From Agrostemma githago (lineage: Eukaryota > Streptophyta > Magnoliopsida > Caryophyllales > Caryophyllaceae), in NCBI GenBank assembly GCA_958450325.1, contig OY288251.1:16000976-16064975 (forward strand): a stretch of 64,000 nucleotides of DNA, read 5' to 3'. Positions 1 to 9,865 of this stretch are shown here, piece after piece. Both the position numbers and the translations under genes were made by a program. Numbering within the stretch: position 1 is the stretch's first letter; each line of letters starts with the position of its first letter. The notes under the pieces are model-generated. The model had not been told where the DNA came from and did no database searches. It saw nothing but the letters and a program-made list of their open reading frames with translations.

Positions 1-465
1 ATAGGAATGTCTCCTTATCGCTTGGTATTTGGGAAAGCTTGTCACCTTCCAGTTGAATTAGAGCATCGCGCATTTTGGGCGATTAAGAAGTGTAATTTTA
101 ATTATGAAAAGTCTGTTGCTCATAGAAAACTAGAAATTCTAGAATTGGAGGAGATAAGGAATGATGCATATGAAAATTCTCGAATCTACAAAGAGAAAAC
201 TAAGGCTTATCACGATAAAATGTTATCTAGAAAGAGCTTTAATGTGGGTGATAAAGTTCTCCTTTATAATTCTAGGTTAAGATTATTTCCTGGGAAATTG
301 AGATCTAGATGGATCGGTCCCTTTGAGGTTCTTAAGGTGTTTGATCATGGAGCGGTAGAAATTAAAGGATGCGAGTCGGGAAGGATAATTAAAGTGAATG
401 GTCATAGACTTAAGCCATATTATGATGGATTCAAAGCCAATTGGGTGGATATTATTGATTTGTAG
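1..465 (+). CDS. Integrase C-terminal end of gypsy pol (partial)
   Basis: The reading frame is open from the first base and ends at TAG 463-465; the first ATG (7) is internal, not a real start. About 154 residues remain. The N-terminal part (SPYRLVFGKACHLPVELEHR) is the block that follows the integrase catalytic core in Athila/Tat gypsy elements. Next comes a charged helical stretch, then a basic segment with the GPF/Y module (KLRSRWIGPFEV, near residue 100) that helps target and stabilise integrase. The catalytic D,D,E residues lie off the window. No stop or frameshift is seen in this piece. It would act in the nucleus, joining the cDNA copy to chromosomal DNA. Confidence 0.9.
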   Translation: MGMSPYRLVFGKACHLPVELEHRAFWAIKKCNFNYEKSVAHRKLEILELEEIRNDAYENSRIYKEKTKAYHDKMLSRKSFNVGDKVLLYNSRLRLFPGKLRSRWIGPFEVLKVFDHGAVEIKGCESGRIIKVNGHRLKPYYDGFKANWVDIIDL

Positions 466-2093
466 GATCCAACCTATGAAAATTGAGAAATAGCATGTCG
501 TGCCACGACGTAAAATAAGGCGCTTCTCGGGAGGCAACCCGAGCTTGTATATTTATTTTGTATGCGTGACTAATTATTTTACTTAGTTTTATCTTTTTCC
601 TTTATATTTCATTTCCCTATTTCACTTGTCTTGGTCCAATGTGGGAATTTTGCAGGATAGAAAACTGTGATCCGTTCCTGAACATGTGATAGTTGTCAAT
701 GGGATGACGTTTTCAAAAATCAACGTGGACAAGATGCATATATTTATACTTCGCTAGACCCGCTAAGTACCTTTATCCCTCTTATATATTTATGTGTGCA
801 AATTTTCAGCTCTTTGTTGTCTCTTTTGACATCGAGGACAATGTCGGATTTAAGTGTGGGGATGAGGTAAACTGAAATTTGGATAGATTATTGCTGAATG
901 TGGAGTTGGCGGGTGGCCATTGCATTGAATGTGTGGTTTGCAGGCTATTTTAAAAATTTGGGATATGTGAATATTTAGGGGAAGTGTTGTCGAAATTTTT
1001 TGAATTTTTTTTTTTTTTTTGATAGAATTTGAGTTTAAAAGTTTTAGCCTTTGTTTTTATTGAACTACCTAAACTTGGGAAGTTGACGACAAATTCTAAC
1101 CTAACTTTTTTAAAAAAAACAATTTTTATTAATGATATGAATGAAAAAAAATGTTTTGAAGTTATATATGCAATTATTTTTCCTCTCGATCGAACTTGGG
1201 TTAATTAATTTAATAGCAGATAATATTTTAAGTCTCTTTTAAATTTAATTTATAAATAAATTATAAAGAATAGCACTTGCTTTAGCTACCTTAACTACTT
1301 TTTTTTCGTTGACTCTAGAGATACAAGCGGTAAGCCGGTCTTGTCTAATTAATTTACTTTCATAGGTGACTCCTAATTAGGGCGATAAGGAAGATTAGAT
1401 ACCTCAAGAGTGAGTGAGTCGTTCTTGTGACTCGAGTTAGTAAATCCGAGGGGAACCTAGTCCTAATGGGATTGGGAGAATGCCTAATGCCTTGTCCGGA
1501 AGGGCGGGAGTCATTGGTTGAAAGCTCGCTACATGGGTCACTTGATCGAAAGAAAAAAAAAGAAAAAAATATGAATGAAGAAAAAACAAAAAAAATCGAA
1601 AAGAAAAATAAAGAAAGAAGAAAGAAAAAGAATAAGTGTGGAAAAAGTGAGACGAGGTATCTAGTTTGACTTATATGCTCGGGAGAACGATCCTCGTACT
1701 GAACTGGTAATAGGAATTTACATGAAAGTAAATCCCCCTCCCCTAAGACCTTAAACTACTGAAACTTGTCTTCTTGAGTCAATACAAATAGATTTTTTGA
1801 AGGTAGTTAAATCGGGTGTGAAGGATAATGAGTTTATTTATAATTTGAATTTAGAAGCGGTTTAACATGTTATATGTTATTAAATTAGTTAATTGAATAG
1901 TTTTAAGGTAGGAGAAATTTTATGTATGTAGTACTTGCTAATCTAACTCGAAATTATTCTGTTAAGTTTACTGACTTATAAAAAATGCTTTCTTAATTAT
2001 TTTTAGTTTGTCGTCAATTGTATCTATTTGGGTTAGTTTAAAACATTTGAAGGTTAATTTTCCATTTTATGTTAGCTCTTGAGTAATCATTGT
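466..2093 (+). other. Element A non-coding 3' region
   Basis: No credible coding region. Just after the pol stop there is a hairpin at 526-543 (arms CTCGGG/CCCGAG, loop AGGCAA) and a smaller inverted repeat at 498-510 (GTCGTG/CACGAC arms). A purine-rich A/G tract occupies about 1545-1640. A short T-run lies at 1006-1020. The internal PPT at 833-864 is listed separately. Elements B and C have the same order: internal PPT, non-coding block with an A/G-rich tract, terminal PPT. Confidence 0.7.
833..864 (+). promoter_or_regulatory. Internal polypurine-tract module of element A
   Basis: CGAGGACAATG followed by TTTAAGTGTGGGGATGAG. The same phrase, CGAGGAC then AAGTGTGGGGATT, directly precedes the 3' LTR at 2094-2125, so this is an extra copy 1.26 kb upstream. 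Role as a second plus-strand primer is inference. Confidence 0.6.
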
Positions 2094-2125
2094 CGAGGAC
2101 GTCAATGGACTAAGTGTGGGGATTT
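2094..2125 (+). promoter_or_regulatory. Terminal polypurine tract of element A
   Basis: CGAGGACGTC followed by AAGTGTGGGGATTT, abutting the TG that opens the 3' LTR. This is the expected primer site for plus-strand DNA synthesis. Confidence 0.8.
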
Positions 2126-3692
2126 TGATAAATCGATATTTATACATATTTTTACCCCTTTAATATTATTATTTTTATGTCGTCTTTCATATTATTTTGA
2201 GCTAATAACGTGTTTTTAGGAATTTTAGGTTAAGATATACGTTAATATTATTTATGTGCTAAAATAAGTTTTATTGTCTATTTTTAATAATTTAAAATAA
2301 CCCATTTAATTGGAAAGTCAAATAATACATATATTCCCGTTTATATGATGTAGGTCTATCTTAAGACGACGATATCTCACTCATATGATATCAGAATCAA
2401 GTGATTCAGGATGCGTTGGAAAGCTAAGTTCGAGACCTACAAGTTTATAGAAGAGAGAAACATCAAATTCCATCATTTACTAGGTCTAAATCGAGTTACA
2501 AGGCAGCAGACCAGCAGATTTCGATACCAAACGAATAGGTCTGAAGCCCATTATAACAAGATATGGATTAGGAAACAAACAAAGGAAATAGAAAAAAATT
2601 AAAATAAAATAAAAGGGTTCAAGGGAATGAACCGTAATATCAAGATAAGGAAAAAAAAGAAAAAGGGAAAGTAAAAGGGTTTAGGAAAAAAAGAAGAATA
2701 TAAAAGAAGAAGAGAACAGGAGGGAAGGGAGAGGATGCGCAGGAAGAAGTGGAGGAAGAGACAAGAACAAGGAAACGACGGATCACAGAGACAACAGGCT
2801 CGACTCCGTCGAACCAAATTTCGTCCCGATTTTTATGAGTTTTTCTATTCTTTATCTTATTTTTACTATTATTATGTTTAGTTTAGAGTAATTTTTAATT
2901 GGAGTATGTAATTGACTATTGATGTTAGGGTTTATGAGATTATGATATCGTTTTGACTGATTAATTTATTTGTTGGATATTTATATAAGATTCGTTATTT
3001 GACTATCTGATTCATGTTTATTAATTTCGTTTGGCCAACTTAATTGTATTCATTGATTCGGTCGTTGAATTAATAGTAATTTTGGTTAGGTTGCAGCGTT
3101 CTGGTCTAATCTTAATTACTAGAATCTTGTGTAGTAGTTGAGTCAGATATAATTGCAGCGTTCTGGTTATATTTTATTCGACTGGTTAGTAATCTTAAAG
3201 CGACTTAATTTATTAATTTGATTCATGCGTTCATGGTTAATTTGATAAATTGGTTAGGATTAAACTTGCGTGCGTTCACGAGGTTTAACGAGTCAGAAAG
3301 ATAAAATTGGTAATTTACTTGCGTTCAAGGATTAACCGATTAACTAATCTATCCGATACTTAATTAAGTGAATCAATGATTTTACCCGACATCTATAGAA
3401 AATTACATATCTCCTATTTATTCATTATAAGAACTTTCTACCTGTTTATTGCGATTATTAGTATTATTAGTTTTATTTATTTGATTATAGTTAATTAGTT
3501 TAGCATAAAACCAACCCAAACAAACCCCCCATTATTCTATTTATACTTATATAACTATATAAATAATACTAAGTTAATCTGAGATAGTATCATTAGTCCC
3601 TGTGGGTTCGACCCTTACTTGCCCTACTACTAGTTAGTTAGAGTCTTGTAAGTGATTTATAAATTTAATTTTGACTGCGATTACGACACGCA
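2126..3692 (+). repeat. 3' LTR of element A
   Basis: Begins TGATAAATCGATATT after the PPT and ends ...TACGACACGCA just before D gag sequence (the end could be 3 bp further). About 1,567 bp. An A/G-rich stretch (2580-2770) contains a possible TATA box (AATATAAAAG, about 2698). Near the 3' end, CTGTGGGTTCGACCC (about 3600-3614) matches a motif at the same place in the LTRs of B and C. The partner 5' LTR lies off the window. Confidence 0.8.
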
Positions 3693-4106
3693 CCAATCTC
3701 CATCGGTAATTTTCTCACCACATAATTTCAATTGAGAAGTAATTCTGAACATGGCGGAGTTATATTCGCTTACAGATTTAAAATCTTGCAAACGCAAATG
3801 CAACCAATCATAACGAGCCTTTGGTAATATAACGGTTTTTTGGTGGTCATACCTTTCCTTCAGATCACTCCAAAGGATTTGTGGATCTTTAACCGTCAAA
3901 TACTCATTTTTAAGACCGTCATGGAGGTGATGGCAGAGGAATATCATGCCTTTGGCCTTTTCTTGGCATGTTGTCTTATTTCCTTCCTTTATCGTTTCAC
4001 CTAGTGCTTCGGCATTTAGGTGCATTTCGGCATCTAATATCCATGACAAATAATTCTTTCCGGAAATATCAAGGGCCTCAAACTCGAGTTTTGTAAGATT
4101 CGACAT
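3693..4106 (-). pseudogene. Copia gag N-terminus (truncated by element A)
   Basis: About 138 codons from ATG (complement of 4104-4106). An upstream GTG at 4112 is also in frame, but the ATG gives the start SNLTKLEFEALDISGKNYLSW, collinear with the gag of E. The protein contains the WxxL.ERYDHQK and LRLQDFKSVSEYN blocks of the copia gag (UBN2/DUF4219-type) family, the structural protein that packages element RNA. It is open throughout and stops only because A is inserted in the codon region after CGEKITDGD. The zinc knuckle that follows in E is not present here. Confidence 0.85.
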
Positions 4107-5848
4107 GGTCACTATAATTTTAGCAATATAAATTAAGAATCATATATAAACTAAATGAATAAATAATCACTAGACATGCACTTCAATATTAAAATAATGT
4201 AAAGTATAACAGAAGAATAAAACAAATCCAAAATCATCATATAAAAATCATCATAAATCCTACGACAACAACTCCATATATGAATATTTTTACGTGGTAC
4301 ACATATACGTAGTGATCAATCACTATCCAAAATATATGAATCATATATGAATATTTGGATTTATGTTAACATCAATATTAATAATCATAAGGTTATGGTA
4401 ATTAAAGGACAAAAATGAAAATTAAGTAGAGTAATGGGTAGCATATATATGGCATATGGGGAAAAAGGCAGGAAAAACAAATAAAGAGAAAAAAAATACG
4501 TAGTAACATAATACAATATGAAGCAAACATATAATTTGAGATGCGAAAACAACAAACAAAATAATTTACTTTTGGAAATGAAGCTTAAAACAAACAATGC
4601 CAAAACAAGTACGTAGTAAACAATTGCAAAAATAATTTGAGATCACTTAGTAATAAGAATACTTAAATTATAGGATCAATTGCATACTAGCATGATAAAA
4701 AATACAGACCAATCTATATAGTAAATTACTGTCAAACAAGAATAATATAGTAGCATATGACAATCAAATATCTCATATTAATAACATTATATCTCAGGAT
4801 TCTCAGGATACTTACTAATAGGCATTAAATAACAATTAGATACCAAACGGATAGGAAATACATATTCCCTATGATTTTGAAATAAATAAATAAAAGTGAG
4901 ATGAAAAGATCATATATTAATGGTAGAAACTGTAAAAGATATGGAGTACTCACTAATTAGAGTTATGTTATATTTTATGTAAATGATGTATTTATCTGTC
5001 AAAAGTTTTTTTTTTTAAAAAAAACAAAAACTATTCCAAAACAAAGACAAAAACCATCATATAACAGTTACTTATAAACATTATTTGGATCATAAGTCCA
5101 TTAATCTATCTTCAAAAACAATCATCGTATCCGTATCGAGATTACTAATAACAAATTAGCAGATATTCGCCCTCAAATCTAATTATATTTAAGTCATAAT
5201 ATGAGATCTCGAAAAGGTAAAATTCATCAAGATCAATCATGGTTATAACTTATATGAACATAATACCCAATTTCATCAACAAATTAATATATTAAAATGG
5301 AACGGGTGTTTCAATGCAAAACAGATTGCAAACAAATGATGAAACAAACGGATGAAACAAATGATTAAACGGATTAATAAAAATGTGATATTAATATATT
5401 ATCAGTTATACTCATATAGTAAACAAACGGATTAATATATTGTAAGTCATATGGATTAAACAGGGAAAGTCATCTTCAACATAACATTATACCCAGAAAT
5501 TCAATGGATGTAATCATCTCACACATACATGCAAAATGCATATCCATATTACTATAATAGGCATGAAACTGGCAGATTGTATCCATATTATGCAAACGGA
5601 ATAAGATTGATAAAAATTGTAGAGTAGTATGTAAAGCAGAGTAGCATGCAAATCGTAGAGTAGAGTAGTATGAATACAGCCAAACGGAGTAAATCAATGG
5701 GTGATAAAGCAGACTTACCGTAAACTGAAATCAAAGATAAGAATTAAAAGATGAGAAAATAATAATAAGTCCCAATTGTCCTTCGCAATCAACCTGATAC
5801 GAACGATGAATATATTTCCATAAGCGATTGTTGATTATTCCGAGACGA
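4107..5848 (-). other. Element D leader (non-coding)
   Basis: A 1.7-kb very AT-rich stretch between the PBS and the gag ATG. I see no coding region and no insertion boundary. Poly-A/poly-T runs occur near 5006-5022. A leader of this length is unusual beside short-LTR copia relatives. Confidence 0.55.
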
Positions 5849-5862
5849 TCGTGCTGATAACG
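5849..5862 (-). promoter_or_regulatory. Primer-binding site of element D
   Basis: On the minus strand CGTTATCAGCACGA, identical to the PBS-position sequence of element E (34524-34537). It lies directly downstream of the LTR. Confidence 0.7.
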
Positions 5863-6051
5863 TAATATAATTATATTGTATACGTATTGAATAAGAATAC
5901 AAGAGAAACCGTTTATTGTATGCAAAGAGATTGTATCTTCAGTAACCCGTAATACATGACTCGATACATATATATAGATATCGATACAAAGGGATATGTT
6001 GCTTGGTGAAGGGTTGTATTGTTTGGGGATGATAACATCCATATCATAACA
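5863..6051 (-). repeat. 5' LTR of element D
   Basis: On the minus strand it starts TGTTATGATATGGATG (6051 leftwards), like the TGTTATG... starts of the LTRs of E and G, and ends beside the PBS, about 189 bp. The 3' terminal CA appears mutated (…ATATTA). The 66-71 bp to its right (6052-6122) are unassigned flank ending in the TSD of element B. Confidence 0.65.
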
Positions 6052-6918
6052 ACTTTAACAATTTCTTAATTTCTGTGCAAAAGTGAATGGGGCGAAAATT
6101 ATAAATAAGAAATAAGAGTAATTGATATGCGCGGGCGTCGCGACCCGTACAATCAAACAATATTTTTAACTCCGACTAACCTAACTAACGTAGTAGTGGT
6201 AGGTCGGGATCGATCCGCAGGGAAAGGGGTTAAGCCGTAATGGTCAAGTCTAGGGTCTAATCGTGATTGGAGGATTGAGATGGGGGTTTTGGGTCGAGAG
6301 AGAGGTCGAACTATTGCTAGCAAACTATACTACTAAAGCTAGGGGCAATATCTAGAAAAAGTGTTGGGGAGAGTCGGGATTTGGAAATGGGGTCTTAGAG
6401 TCTCGGGATCGAGTTTTTGTTACAACGTTAAGAAGGGAGGTTGCCACCTTTCGGTTTCTCACCCAACCAACCTAAACCCGCTTTCGCGACGAAAGGGTAA
6501 GTCTCAATCTAAGGTAATTTTTACCCCGAGTTTCCCCATACTGATAGAAATGAGTCAAGGTCGGCCTAGTCGCGATTCTAAGTCAACAAAGACACAAAAA
6601 CCATAAAATTGATAATTAACAAGTAAACAACCCACCAACATCCCTTGAATCAAATAATCCAAATCCTCCTCCCTAATTCCCCAACCAAGAAATCTACTTA
6701 CTAGTCATGATGAGTAATAATAAAACACTAATAAGAGATAAATTGTCTAAAACATGCATAAAAACTACACTAACAATTATACTAATGGAGAAAAGGGAGA
6801 GGAGAGAATTTTACCCACAATGGAGAAGATTTAAAGAGGAAGATGAAGATAAATAAAAGATTGAATCTTGGAGAAATACACAAGAATTCGTCACTAATCC
6901 ATGCTACCATAGGAGGGG

Positions 6919-6927
6919 TATTTATAG
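6919..6927 (-). promoter_or_regulatory. TATA box in 3' LTR of element B
   Basis: Minus strand CTATAAATACCCC, with the palindrome array starting about 85 bp upstream. The equivalent site in the 5' LTR is at 20269-20277. Confidence 0.6.
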
Positions 6928-7011
6928 ATTTGCTTAATGGGTTACACACACTTCAAGGCCCATAATCCAATCCTTCTCCAATTAAGCTAGACCTTCACCC
7001 TTTGCATCTTC

Positions 7012-7260
7012 ATAGGGTGAAACTTCACCCTGCGGCTCGACCTAGTAATCCCACCGGGTGAAATTTCACCCGGTGAGATTTTCTTCGGTTTTTGCGTTTT
7101 CGGCCTGGTTTCTCCATCGGGCGAAATTTCACCCGGTGGGCGAAATTTCACCCGGTCATTTTGCCCGGTCGGGAGTGCCGTGAAAATCTTCGGGGGTGAA
7201 AAAAATGTCGTCGGGCGAAACTTCACCCGGTGATGACTCACCGGGCGAAACTTCACCCGG
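7012..7260. repeat. Array of six GAAATTTC-centred palindromes in 3' LTR of B
   Basis: Near-palindromes at 7012-7031, 7054-7073, 7117-7136, 7138-7155, 7211-7230 and 7241-7260. The copy at 7054-7073 is a perfect 20-bp palindrome, CCGGGTGAAATTTCACCCGG. Others vary T/C in the arms or have GAAACTTC in the core. They are separated by unrelated spacers of 1-75 bp. Confidence 0.9.
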
Positions 7261-7559
7261 TGGTCAGCCACCTCTCTTCCGGTCTATTTCTTCGTCGATC
7301 AATTGGATTACTTGAACTTTCAGTTGTGTGCTTTGCTCTTGGACCGTATCTCTCTCATGCTCGTAGAAGCTCAAACACGTTTTCGGTCGAAAATCCTATC
7401 AAAATAGACAGAAAACTACCAAAAACACGTAAAATGCAAAAGAGAGACACTAATGCGAGAATTACATTAAATACGGCGATAATCGCACTCTATTCTCGCA
7501 AAACGGAGGAAAAACAGGTTTAAATGGGAGGAAAAACTGTCCAAATTTGGCACACAACA

Positions 7560-7594
7560 ATTCCCTCACACTAAACCGTTGCTCGTCCTCGAGC
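7560..7594 (-). promoter_or_regulatory. Terminal polypurine tract of element B
   Basis: Minus strand GCTCGAGGACGAGC then GGTTTAGTGTGAGGGAAT, abutting the LTR start. GCTCGAGGACGAGC is itself a hairpin-forming inverted repeat. Confidence 0.8.
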
Positions 7595-9225
7595 AAAGAC
7601 CCAAAAAGAAATTAGCTACTACTAATTAAGCTAGACTATGCTAAGCCGATATGGGGCAATTAACGGGCCCGCTCCGTCCCTTCAACTCACATCGAGATAC
7701 CCATGAGGTAGAGTACCTCCATGCAAGGCAAGTTGGGGCTTGCTCAAAACTGGGGTTGCGACTAACACACACACAAACACACAAAACAAAGAAGACACAC
7801 ACAAAGAGATAGTCGCAACCAAAAAGATAATAAATCGTCGAATCCCTCATCGAAACGGCGGAGAAAGCACCGATTCGAGCTTAAGACAAGCGAGAACACT
7901 ACCAAGTTAGTAACACAAATTGACATGGACAAAATCCTAATAGGATGACAATCAAACAACAAAAACATTGAAAATTTACCAAGGTCCTTCTAATTCCACT
8001 AAAGATGCCTACAACGGGACGATAGATGGAGTGGATGAGTGAGAACCATGGAGTTAGTAAGCACTGTAGGTAAGTGTTATGCCGTCTCCTAAGCTAAGCC
8101 TCGAGGATCGTCCCAAAGTCGAGAAAGCCAATTAGACCAAAAAGATGGATAAGTGTTTGCGAAATGGTAAGGATTGACGGATTACCGCTATTTTCCTTCC
8201 TCGGGACTCGGTCCTCTAGTAGGCATTTCACGGCAATAAGTCAACCAAGAGATTATTTGGGTTTGGGAATGATTTTTTTTTGAGATTTTGATTTTCTTTT
8301 CGGTTTTCTTTCCCCATTATTTCGATCGAGGTTTTTTTTTTTTGACAATAATGCCCTTCTTCTTCATTTTTCCCTTTTTCATTTTGAATAGCTCATTTTT
8401 GGCTAGATAATTCATTTGAGATCAAGGTAAAGCATATTCTTGCAAACTTATTTGTGGAAATGGGTGAATGGTAGAAAATAGGCTAGTCGGGTGTGCACCC
8501 CCTCCGAACCCATAAAAGGATGAAAATTTGGACTAAAGAAATGGCTTCTCAAGTAAGGTCACCTAAGAGAACGGGGAACGGTAACCAAGGCCTTATCACT
8601 CCATGGGTGGTCAAGGTGGTCAAATGCAAATCCCGATGTAGAATCTTAGTAGAAAAGATGGACTTATGGTAAAAATCCAATGCAAAAATTGGTTCAAGGT
8701 CATTCTACTAGAAACATGTCCAAAAATAAAAAAGGGTCACGAACAAGGGAGTAATAAACACTCGGCCTAAACTCAAAATCGGGTTTTCGAAAGCTTTACC
8801 TAGACACGATATACACACAATGAAAAAAACACACAAAAACGACAAAAACACAAGAAAACAAAACAAAATCACGAATATAGCCAAGCACTCCGAACTCCAT
8901 CAAGTCAACACAATCACAACCACCAATTCCAAAATGTTCACCAAGTGAACCTCCAAATAGCATATGTGCCCAAACTCTCATGCATAAGAGAAAGGGATAA
9001 AACGAAGGTAGAAAATATTACCGCGCGGTCTTCATTTCATTTCCGCTACCTTACGTGTCCATGCTAAATGGTTGGCGGTGTACCTACAAGAAGAAAATGC
9101 GAGGCAATACAAGTGGCACAAAAACAAAAATAAAAGAAAAAAGAAAACAAAAATGAATTTTTTTTTTGGGTTTTTGGTTTTTAAAGGAAAAATGAAAAAG
9201 AAAAGGAAGAAAAAGGATAGTAGAT
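7595..9225 (-). other. Element B conserved non-coding 3' block
   Basis: No coding region. Read on the minus strand, several stretches (about 8660-7985) align by eye with 28850-29650 of element C: the phrase around GGATTTGCATTTTGACCA, the GACCGAGTCCC(G/T)AGGAAGGA segment and the ACTTACCTACAGTG segment. T/A-rich simple tracts lie at 8270-8350, and a CA-rich tract at 7765-7805. Confidence 0.7.
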
Positions 9226-9258
9226 CTCTCCCCCACACTAAAACCGTGCATTGTCCCC
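9226..9258 (-). promoter_or_regulatory. Internal polypurine-tract module of element B
   Basis: Minus strand GGGGACAATGCACGG then TTTTAGTGTGGGGGAGAG. It repeats the terminal PPT module 1.65 kb upstream of the LTR, as in elements A and C. Confidence 0.65.
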
Positions 9259-9865
9259 AATGCACAAGTAGATGAAGAATCGAAAAAGAATAAAAAGAGA
9301 AAAGAACGAAAAATCTTTATGAATTTTAATGATTTTTCAAATGTTTTTGGGTTTTTGATAATTTTTCAAATGTTTTTGTATTTTTGATTTTTCAAAATGA
9401 AGAAATCAAAAAGAAAAGAAGAAAAAGAAGAGAAAATAAAAGGAAAATGAAAAGAAAAAGGAAAAATCTATAAGATGGGAAAGGGCGTAGGTATAATCAC
9501 GTTACCTCGCCCGAATTCCGCACGAATCGGGAAAAATAAAAGAAAAAGAAGATTTTGGATTTTTCAAAATGGTCTTGGTGCGATCAAGTCACCGAAGACC
9601 GGGAGCAACAATCAGGTCCTTCTTTTCTAAGGCACCTGCAAATAAACCTCACGTTTGTAATGACCCAAGTAGGATCACGTGAGGGGCTGACAAGTCTCCA
9701 AACCAACCAAAATATTATCACAAATTAATCAACAACCATAATTATCAAATGCCAAAAATTGGCGCTGCAAGACTGACAAAGATTACTGAGAACAGAGAAC
9801 AGATTAACGACTACTGACGACTGACATCTAACACCCCCACACTAACACTGACGATACTCGACCAC
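9259..9865 (-). other. Non-coding, purine-rich stretch after the ATHILA-ORF
   Basis: A/G-rich low-complexity DNA on the plus strand (about 9270-9560, many AAAGAAAAG runs), followed by the tail behind the likely ORF stop at 9866-9868. No gene seen. Confidence 0.6.

Larger units (their letters stand above)
1..3692 (+). mobile_element. Element A: Athila/Tat-type Ty3/gypsy retrotransposon, 3' portion
   Basis: The element runs in from the left edge. Visible in order: C-terminal end of integrase (1-465), a 1.6-kb non-coding 3' region with an internal PPT (833-864), the terminal PPT (2094-2125) and a 3' LTR (2126-3692). The right boundary is defined because the sequence from about 3693 onward is the gag of an unrelated, oppositely oriented copia element (D), so A inserted into D. 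No env-like ORF lies between integrase and the LTR. Lineage is judged from the integrase tail and the PPT/LTR style, shared with elements B and C; Athila versus Tat cannot be settled without the RT. Confidence 0.85.
3693..6051 (-). mobile_element. Element D: Ty1/copia retrotransposon, 5' portion
   Basis: Read on the minus strand: 5' LTR (6051-5863), primer-binding site, a long 1.7-kb leader, then a gag start (ATG at 4106) that is cut off by element A at about 3693. The rest of D, if present, is left of the window. Its gag is clearly related to that of element E (50732), and both use the same PBS type, but the LTR sequences differ. Confidence 0.75.
6123..7559 (-). repeat. 3' LTR of element B
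   Basis: Minus strand: begins TGTTGTGTGCCAAATTTGG at 7559 and ends ...CGCGCATATCA at 6123, 1,437 bp. It aligns with the 5' LTR except for a gap of about 310 bp just downstream of the TATA box, an extra 12-bp GAGAGAGGTC-type piece near 6298, and one extra palindrome copy. A TATA box (CTATAAATA on the minus strand) lies at 6919-6927. The motif CGGATCGATCCCGACC (minus strand, about 6205-6220) is shared with other Athila-type LTRs here. Confidence 0.93.

Noticed and set aside
2599..2817. Hydrophobic F/L-rich minus-strand ORF
   Set aside because: Reverse of an A/G-rich tract in the LTR of A; composition alone produces F, L and S runs. The same holds for 29152-29380 and 9032-9265.
3693..3697. CCAAT as the TSD of element A
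   Set aside because: Plausible, but the left end of A is off the window, so it cannot be tested.
6361..6606. 81-88-codon ORF present in both LTRs of B (also 19388-19654)
   Set aside because: LTR duplication explains the conservation; no family match and it is antisense to the element.
7230..7523. 97-104-codon ORF in both LTRs of B (also 20530-20844)
   Set aside because: Antisense in the LTR and its start differs between copies.
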